Source of the DNA: Ilumatobacteraceae bacterium
Lineage (GTDB): Bacteria; Actinomycetota; Acidimicrobiia; Acidimicrobiales; Ilumatobacteraceae
Direction: 5' to 3'
Length of the DNA: 17,173 bases
NCBI GenBank assembly: GCA_019090765.1
Contig: JAHRVJ010000017.1
Span: 1 to 17,173 of the forward strand
The notes under the pieces were generated by a model. The model had not been told where the DNA came from. It was given only the letters and a program-made list of their open reading frames with translations, and searched no databases. Shown here one piece after another: positions 13,476-17,173 of this stretch. Position 1 is the first letter of the stretch; every line of letters starts with the position of its first letter. Made by a program: the position numbers and the translations under genes.

Positions 13476-15788
13476 TTACTTGGTTGCGGTGGGATGTCGA
13501 TCCCGGCCGTTCCCCTCCAGTGCTACCCGGCGCTTGTTCCGCCAATGCGTGAACCACCAAGTGAGTAACACCAGGATGAATCCGCCCGTCAGTACCTGGC
13601 CGAGCCCTGTGAGTCCGGTGACTCGCGACGTCAAATTGACCGGTTCGCCTAGCGGCTCGCCAGCAGGAGTTGAAACTTCAACGGTGATTGCAGAGGTTCC
13701 GTTGGAGCGCGCCACCAACGGGATATTGACGCTGGTTTCCCCGTTGGGGCGCAGTGTCACCGACACATCGCCTTCAGGAAACCTGACCTTCGGAGAGGAG
13801 ACATGTAACTGCACCACGAGTGGTTCATCGATTCGATTGCCGATGTCGAGGTCGATGCTTCCTGATCGCCCGGTCAGAGTGAAAGTGAATGGCTCCGGCA
13901 GCACCACGGCGCTCGTCAACCGGTCGGCTTCAGCAATCAGCTCAGCGGTCGCTTCGACAACTTCGTCGTCGCTGTAACCCGTGGAGATCAGCGCGTCTAG
14001 CTCGTCGGCCCAGAGCGTCGGTCGATTGTCACCCTCGGGGAGCATTGATGCGGCACTAAGCATTGCCGCGCCAGTTCGATCGATCAGTTCAACTCGTCCG
14101 GCCAAGGGTGGTCCCGCTACCTCTGGGAGAACGACGGATACGGGCCGACCAGATTGGGTTGCAACATCAGTCACGCCGGTGAGCGATGATCCGGCAACGA
14201 AACCTACGCTGGGGGTTGTTTCAGCGAGCTGTTCAAGACCAGCCAGCAACCTCGAATCGGGGGCACGGAGGCTCGGCGTGGTCAGCACTCGGCTACGCCT
14301 AGCCAGCAGGTCGAGTCGATCTTGGTTGGCTTGCTCAATCAGCATGGTGGCAATTGTTTCAACCGCCCATTCCGTTGGGGTGGCGGTCGACAAAATCTCG
14401 TCGGCGGCCTCGGTGGTCAACTGCTCGGCGAGATCATCAACAATCAGCAGCGCGAGCACACCTCCGTCGGGTAGCTCGATATTCACGAACTGGTCTGTTG
14501 CGGGTAGTGGACGCCCGACCGTATCGACGTACAGCTCGCTTGGCATCACCACGAAACGCACGCCGAGATCACGAAGGTGTTGGGCCCCTGCCGCGCTAAG
14601 TGGATCAGAAGTGATCCAGATGTCGCGGCGCGATGGAATCGCGGGAGCGGCCAAGGTGAGCACATCTTCGCCAGCTGTTACAAGCCTCGTGAAAACCTCC
14701 GAACGGCCAATAGCAACGGCGGAAGACACATCCAATGGTGCCAGCGGCAGGGCCACGAACTCATCGTTGGTGAGCAATGCAAGCTCTTCTTGCCCCGCGG
14801 CGGTTTCTGCTTTTGCCGCGACAAGCGGCGGTGGCACCTTCAACGTGACTGGGCTGGTGATGGAGGCCGCCAGCTCGATGGCCTCGTTCAGTTCATTGGT
14901 GGCGAGGCTGGCGTCGGTGGCCGATAGCAGGCTGCTCGGAGCGGGAGTAGCAGTGATGACTGCCAGGCTGATGGGTGGCGGTTCGATCACCGTGTCTGAG
15001 CTGTCGGCGCCGACATCAGCATCGTCGGGACCGGGAAGTCGTTGGACGATCGTTCCCGCGGTAGTTGCCACGTTGTCGTCGGCGGGGTCGCCGACCAATA
15101 GCTCAACACGAATCGGGTAGAGGCCTGGCCGGTCGAACTTCAATCGCTGCTCGACACTGTCGGTTACGTCAGTTTCGATTTCCAGAGTGAACGTTGCTGA
15201 CCCGTCTTCAGCAAACTGCGCTCGCTCGCGAAGGTCAACTACTGCAACCCCGTCAATGACGTCGTCGAATGCCGACGACCTCACGTTGCTACCCAGCACA
15301 GATCGAAGCTTCGTGACGGAATCGATTGGGGCGTAGTTGGTGATCTCAACGGTCAGTTGAGGAAGTGGCGGAGGTGGGGCGACGGTAGTTGCCGACGCGG
15401 GCGTTGCTGGCACTGGTTCTAGCGTGACCGTTGTGGCTGGATCGGCCGGATCTATAGGGAGGGGAGGGGTAGTAGTTGAGGTAGTGGTGGACGACGTAGT
15501 GGTAGTGGCGCTCAACTCAACGGTTTCGTCGAGGTCGCCCGAAAGCTTGTAGACGAGGCGCAGCGTGCCGTCTGCCTCGAAGGCGAAGTCCTGCTCCAGA
15601 AGTTCGAGAGTCAGTCCTGACGTGGCCTGAGCTGGCGCGTGCGAAAGGTTGGCAGCATGGGCGAGATTTCCAGGCGAGGTGGAAGGAACGCCGCCTGCAC
15701 CGAAGACGACCACGGTTGCGATCAACAGCAGTGCGGTCCCGAACGCCAGTAACGACGCCACGCGCGGCGAGCCGTTGGGCGGGGTCAT
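13476..15788 (-). CDS. DUF6049-like membrane-anchored extracytoplasmic protein
   Basis: No function is established. The 770-residue product has an N-terminal hydrophobic signal or anchor (about 10-32), a very large extracytoplasmic region, and a C-terminal membrane helix (about 727-747) with a basic cytoplasmic tail HWRNKRRVALEGNGRDRH. Residues 94-145 are a Thr/Ser/Pro/Ala-rich insertion within a beta-rich domain, suggestive of a surface linker. The segment near 660-720 (DIGNRIDEPLVVQLHVSSP) resembles an immunoglobulin-like fold. Size, topology and position between pcnA and the MurJ/kinase locus match actinobacterial Rv3909-type proteins. The ATG start overlaps the acetyltransferase stop (ATGA). 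Confidence 0.82.
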   Translation of the reverse strand: MTPPNGSPRVASLLAFGTALLLIATVVVFGAGGVPSTSPGNLAHAANLSHAPAQATSGLTLELLEQDFAFEADGTLRLVYKLSGDLDETVELSATTTTSSTTTSTTTPPLPIDPADPATTVTLEPVPATPASATTVAPPPPLPQLTVEITNYAPIDSVTKLRSVLGSNVRSSAFDDVIDGVAVVDLRERAQFAEDGSATFTLEIETDVTDSVEQRLKFDRPGLYPIRVELLVGDPADDNVATTAGTIVQRLPGPDDADVGADSSDTVIEPPPISLAVITATPAPSSLLSATDASLATNELNEAIELAASITSPVTLKVPPPLVAAKAETAAGQEELALLTNDEFVALPLAPLDVSSAVAIGRSEVFTRLVTAGEDVLTLAAPAIPSRRDIWITSDPLSAAGAQHLRDLGVRFVVMPSELYVDTVGRPLPATDQFVNIELPDGGVLALLIVDDLAEQLTTEAADEILSTATPTEWAVETIATMLIEQANQDRLDLLARRSRVLTTPSLRAPDSRLLAGLEQLAETTPSVGFVAGSSLTGVTDVATQSGRPVSVVLPEVAGPPLAGRVELIDRTGAAMLSAASMLPEGDNRPTLWADELDALISTGYSDDEVVEATAELIAEADRLTSAVVLPEPFTFTLTGRSGSIDLDIGNRIDEPLVVQLHVSSPKVRFPEGDVSVTLRPNGETSVNIPLVARSNGTSAITVEVSTPAGEPLGEPVNLTSRVTGLTGLGQVLTGGFILVLLTWWFTHWRNKRRVALEGNGRDRHPTATK

Positions 15789-16528
15789 GTCGGACTCTGA
15801 TCAATTGTGTGTTCAAGTACCGCGAGCGTTTCGGACTGGACCTCGAAACCAATCGATTCGTACAGCCTCAATGCAGCCTTATTGTCGATGGCGGTGTTGA
15901 CCATCACCTTGGCCACGCGTCGTCGCTGCATCCAGGCGAGGGCATCAATGACCAGTCCGCTTCCCAGCCCCCTCCCCTGCGCGGCAGGTTCAACAGCGAG
16001 TCTTTGGATGTAACCCGCGGGAGTGCTCCTACCGCTAATCGAAAACGCCACGATTCGGCCATCTTCCACGATCGCTCGCGATCGCTGGTGAGGAGTCGCT
16101 CGCCAAACTTCGGCCAGGCTGTCGGCGTCATTGCTCCATGGGGCGTCGAAGGCCAGCCGGTCAACTCTTGCTGCTGCCACCAAATCGGCAGAGCGCAGGC
16201 GGTGTAGCCGGGGCAGTTGCGAATCTGTTTGCTTGGGAAGCGGCGCGAAAGCTCTAGCGCTCGACTTCTGGAGATTGAGAGTCAGCAAGGCAAGGGTATC
16301 GATCTGGTGAAACCCGGCCTGCACAAAGCTGTCGACCGCGGCCGGAAACAAAGCCCCGGTTCGCACTGTGTTGGCCCCGCGTTGCGCTGCCTGGCGCACC
16401 CAACCCGACACGTCATTGGTGTCGGGAATCATGTGGTGATCGAGCAGGACGAGATGTGCCACCTCCGGCTCGTAGGGCCAACTTCCAAGGCGCGCCCGTG
16501 CCCGATGTTCGACCGTCACGACCTTCAC
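15785..16528 (-). CDS. GNAT family N-acetyltransferase, probably tandem
   Basis: GNAT enzymes move an acetyl group from acetyl-CoA to an amine; the substrate is unknown. The 247-residue product has a complete C-terminal GNAT domain (about 107-245). Its acetyl-CoA loop is QRLAVEPAAQGRGLGSG (175-191), followed by VNTAIDNKAALRLYESIGFE. Residues 1-90 look like the eroded end of a second GNAT domain (GALFPAAVDSFVQAGFHQIDTLALLTL). It is the first gene of the minus-strand run, divergent from cca. The start is GTG 16528 with no clear ribosome site, so a leaderless transcript is possible. In mycobacteria a NUDIX gene holds this place. Confidence 0.88.
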   Translation of the reverse strand: MKVVTVEHRARARLGSWPYEPEVAHLVLLDHHMIPDTNDVSGWVRQAAQRGANTVRTGALFPAAVDSFVQAGFHQIDTLALLTLNLQKSSARAFAPLPKQTDSQLPRLHRLRSADLVAAARVDRLAFDAPWSNDADSLAEVWRATPHQRSRAIVEDGRIVAFSISGRSTPAGYIQRLAVEPAAQGRGLGSGLVIDALAWMQRRRVAKVMVNTAIDNKAALRLYESIGFEVQSETLAVLEHTIDQSPT

Positions 16529-16678
16529 TGTGCCAGAACGTACTCGTATGAACCAGTTGGCCGGGCTCGCGACTCACTATTGCGGTTAGCTCAGCGCCGA
16601 TCGAGGACGTCGTCGAGGCCTCACTCATCACCCAGCAACTACCCAGCCACCAGGGCTCCAGCCCTCTAGCCTGGCTCC
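16529..16678. other. Divergent promoter region, GNAT gene / cca
   Basis: This 150-base spacer separates divergent genes and must carry promoters for both. I see no clear consensus. AGGGCT (16652-16657) and AGCCCT (16660-16665) form a perfect inverted repeat around CC, 13 bases before the cca start. Neither gene has an obvious ribosome site. Confidence 0.5.
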
Positions 16679-17173
16679 GTGGTTCCCGAACGACTCGCCC
16701 CTGTATTAGAAGAATTGGCTCCCCTCGCCGCGCGTTTCCGTGCTGCTGGCCACCAGCTATATGTGGTTGGTGGGACAGTCCGCGACCTATTCGTCCCAAA
16801 TGGAAAGACTGACTTCGACCTCGACCTGACAACGGATGCCAGACCTCCTGAGATCAAGAGTTGTCTTGAGGGTTGGGCCGATGCGGTCTGGACGCAAGGC
16901 GAAAAGTTCGGCACCATTGGCGCACAAAAACTGAACGAGCAGACTGGCGTGCCGCGGATCTACGAGATCACCACTTTCAGGGCCGAGGCCTACACCGATG
17001 ACTCACGCAAACCCCATGTGGAGTTTGCCGACGACATTCAGGCCGACCTCTCACGGCGTGACTTCACCGTCAACGCAATGGCTCTGCAACTCACTGGTGA
17101 TAGTGACACACCTGAACTTGTTGACCCCTTCAACGGCACGGCCGACCTGGTAAGCGGAACTCTGCGGACGCCG
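16679..17173 (+). CDS. cca: CCA tRNA nucleotidyltransferase / poly(A) polymerase (3' end cut off)
   Basis: This class II nucleotidyltransferase adds or repairs the CCA end of tRNAs. The 165 visible residues hold the catalytic head: LYVVGGTVRDLF, then the metal-binding DFDLDLTTDA, the flexible-loop substrate region KFGTIGA, IYEITTFRAEAYTDDSRKP and the conserved SRRDFTVNAMAL. The remainder, including any HD domain, is outside the window. The start is GTG 16679; no ribosome site is visible. The gene is called pcnA in mycobacteria, where it also diverges from the MurJ-sigM run. Confidence 0.95.
   Translation, partial: MVPERLAPVLEELAPLAARFRAAGHQLYVVGGTVRDLFVPNGKTDFDLDLTTDARPPEIKSCLEGWADAVWTQGEKFGTIGAQKLNEQTGVPRIYEITTFRAEAYTDDSRKPHVEFADDIQADLSRRDFTVNAMALQLTGDSDTPELVDPFNGTADLVSGTLRTP

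Noticed and set aside
12762..13568. Plus-strand open frame of 268 codons
   Set aside because: It is antisense to the DegV gene with low-complexity Ser/Arg composition and no recognisable domain.
13981..15120. Long plus-strand open frame (379 codons)
   Set aside because: It is antisense to the DUF6049-like gene, Ser/Ala-rich with no motif, and is explained by the codon bias of the real gene.
1..17173. tRNA, rRNA, CRISPR arrays, insertion sequences or prophage parts
   Set aside because: No cloverleaf-like stretch in the spacers, no regular spaced repeats, no transposase or integrase motifs; gene order is the conserved origin block.

Overview
The window is a chromosomal origin-proximal segment of a medium-to-high-GC actinobacterium. 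The gene order dnaA / rpmH-rnpA-yidD-yidC-jag-rsmG-parA-parB / cwlM-trxA-trxB-(anti-sigma)-(ECF sigma)-kinase-(DUF6049-like) / pcnA(cca) is the block known around oriC in Actinomycetota (Rv3907c to Rv3924c in Mycobacterium tuberculosis). The protein sequences are far from mycobacterial ones. The short YidC with a lysine-rich tail, the free kinase and a DegV protein in the block point to a deep lineage such as Acidimicrobiia; that placement is inference.

Layout: 1-491 holds the 5' part of dnaA on the minus strand. 492-802 is a gene-free origin-like spacer with DnaA boxes and several inverted repeats. 803-6059 is one plus-strand run: rpmH, rnpA, yidD, yidC and jag, then rsmG, a perfect parS site, parA and parB. 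6060-6252 is the convergent spacer, with palindromes and one more perfect DnaA box. 6253-16528 is a minus-strand run. Read in its own direction it is: GNAT acetyltransferase, secreted or membrane DUF6049-like protein, DegV protein, Ser/Thr kinase with an extracellular discoidin-like domain, ECF sigma factor, its anti-sigma factor, a small two-helix membrane protein, thioredoxin reductase, thioredoxin and CwlM. A divergent cca gene starts at 16679 and runs off the end.

The genes form three working groups: ribosome, RNase P and membrane insertion (rpmH to jag); origin segregation (parS-parA-parB); and a cell-envelope and redox stress cluster (kinase, sigma/anti-sigma, thioredoxin system, CwlM). 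No mobile element, CRISPR array, tRNA or rRNA was seen.

No wholly new system is evident, but several points deserve a second look. A textbook intrinsic-terminator hairpin lies inside the first codons of rsmG. The MurJ membrane domain is missing from the MurJ-kinase locus, where an apparently active kinase stands alone. CwlM has lost its visible zinc ligands and seems to start at ACG within TAACG. A SigR-like promoter precedes trxA. A cluster of CACCTA/TAGGTG motifs precedes the sigma gene.
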